Shown: positions 5,861-6,021 of the stretch, in pieces | How positions within the stretch are numbered: position 1 is the first letter of the stretch | Layout: each line of letters starts with the position of its first letter | NCBI GenBank assembly: GCA_947381875.1 | Contig: CANCXY010000205.1 | Span: forward strand, 1-6,021 | Source of the DNA: an uncultured Clostridia bacterium | Lineage (GTDB): Bacteria > Bacillota > Clostridia > Oscillospirales > Ruminococcaceae | Reading direction: 5' to 3' | DNA: 6,021 nt | Program-made: the position numbers and the translations under genes | The notes under the pieces: generated by a model | Seen by the model: only the letters and a program-made list of their open reading frames with translations | Told to the model about the DNA's origin: nothing | Database searches by the model: none

Positions 5861-5889
5861 AGTATACTCGCCCCGCCCCGCCTTGTCAA
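5861..5889 (-). promoter_or_regulatory. Near-consensus sigma-A promoter of aroF
   Basis: The minus strand reads TTGACA (5884-5889), a 17-nt spacer rich in G and C (AGGCGGGGCGGGGCGAG), and TATACT (5861-5866). Transcription would start near 5854, about 40 nt before the aroF ATG. The composite repeat begins immediately upstream of the -35 box. Confidence 0.88.
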
Positions 5890-5890
5890 G

Positions 5891-6021
5891 CCAAAGGCGC
5901 TGCCCGCCGGGCTGCCGCCCGGACCTGCCCAGAGGCGCTGCCCGCCGGGCTGCCGCCCGGACCTGCCCAGAGGCGCTGCCTCTGGACTCCGCCAAAGGGG
6001 GCAAGCCCCCTTTGGAAACCC
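5891..6021 (-). repeat. Composite palindromic intergenic repeat, right copy, inverted and running off the window
   Basis: Read on the minus strand, this copy has hairpin A (5992-6015), hairpin B (5967-5985) and then two tandem C hairpins. The 60 bp at 5962-6021 are the exact reverse complement of 4721-4780. It lies immediately upstream of the aroF promoter and extends to the right edge, so its full length and the next gene are unknown. Confidence 0.92.
5895..5970. repeat. 38-bp direct tandem repeat, two exact copies
   Basis: Copies at 5895-5932 and 5933-5970 are identical and start AGGCGCTGCC. A partial third copy of that first 10 bp follows at 5971-5980 before the sequence turns into hairpin B. 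Each unit contains hairpin C (CCGGGC/GCCCGG, loop TGCC; 5907-5922 and 5945-5960). This is an internal duplication of one part of the composite repeat, probably by replication slippage. Confidence 0.95.

Noticed and set aside
5895..5980. CRISPR array
   Set aside because: The 38-bp units abut directly with no spacers and contain intergenic palindromes.

Overview
The window looks like chromosome from a low-to-mid-GC Gram-positive bacterium of the class Clostridia, probably a gut Oscillospiraceae/Ruminococcaceae-type organism. The signs are consensus sigma-A promoters (TTGACA-17-TATAAT), AGGAGG ribosome binding sites, TTG starts, a type I-beta DAHP synthase with a ferredoxin-like N-terminal domain, and a large serine recombinase with a DUF4368-type C-terminal region. 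The lineage is inferred from gene style, not from a marker gene.

Left third (1-2030), accessory debris. The minus strand carries the C-terminal 370 or so codons of a large serine recombinase whose catalytic N-terminal half is missing. It meets, head to head at about 1120-1160, a plus-strand gene of unknown function that has no visible start. That gene overlaps by 11 bp a UPF0158-family gene that seems to lack its usual C-terminal end. A strong intrinsic terminator at 1994-2031 closes this side and also faces the convergent FIST gene. The arrangement suggests a rearranged integrated element.

Middle (2101-3763), a minus-strand pair. A 66-codon unrecognised gene is followed 36 nt later by a stand-alone FIST-domain sensory protein. 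Both use TTG starts picked out by ribosome binding sites, and a good promoter lies upstream at 3593-3621. The roughly 345-bp gap to the next gene holds that promoter, a perfect 12-bp inverted repeat and a nine-codon plus-strand ORF with an ideal ribosome binding site.

Right half (3782-6021), two GC-rich minus-strand genes, each with its own near-consensus promoter. One is a short-chain dehydrogenase/reductase (SDR). The other is the DAHP synthase aroF, which makes the first intermediate of the shikimate pathway to aromatic amino acids. A composite palindromic intergenic repeat lies on both sides of aroF in opposite orientations. The first 60 bp of the two copies are identical, and the remainder differs in a way that keeps base pairing. 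No complete new system is evident. The best leads are the FIST plus small-protein pair, the inverted repeat pair around aroF, and the scar between recombinase and UPF0158 module.
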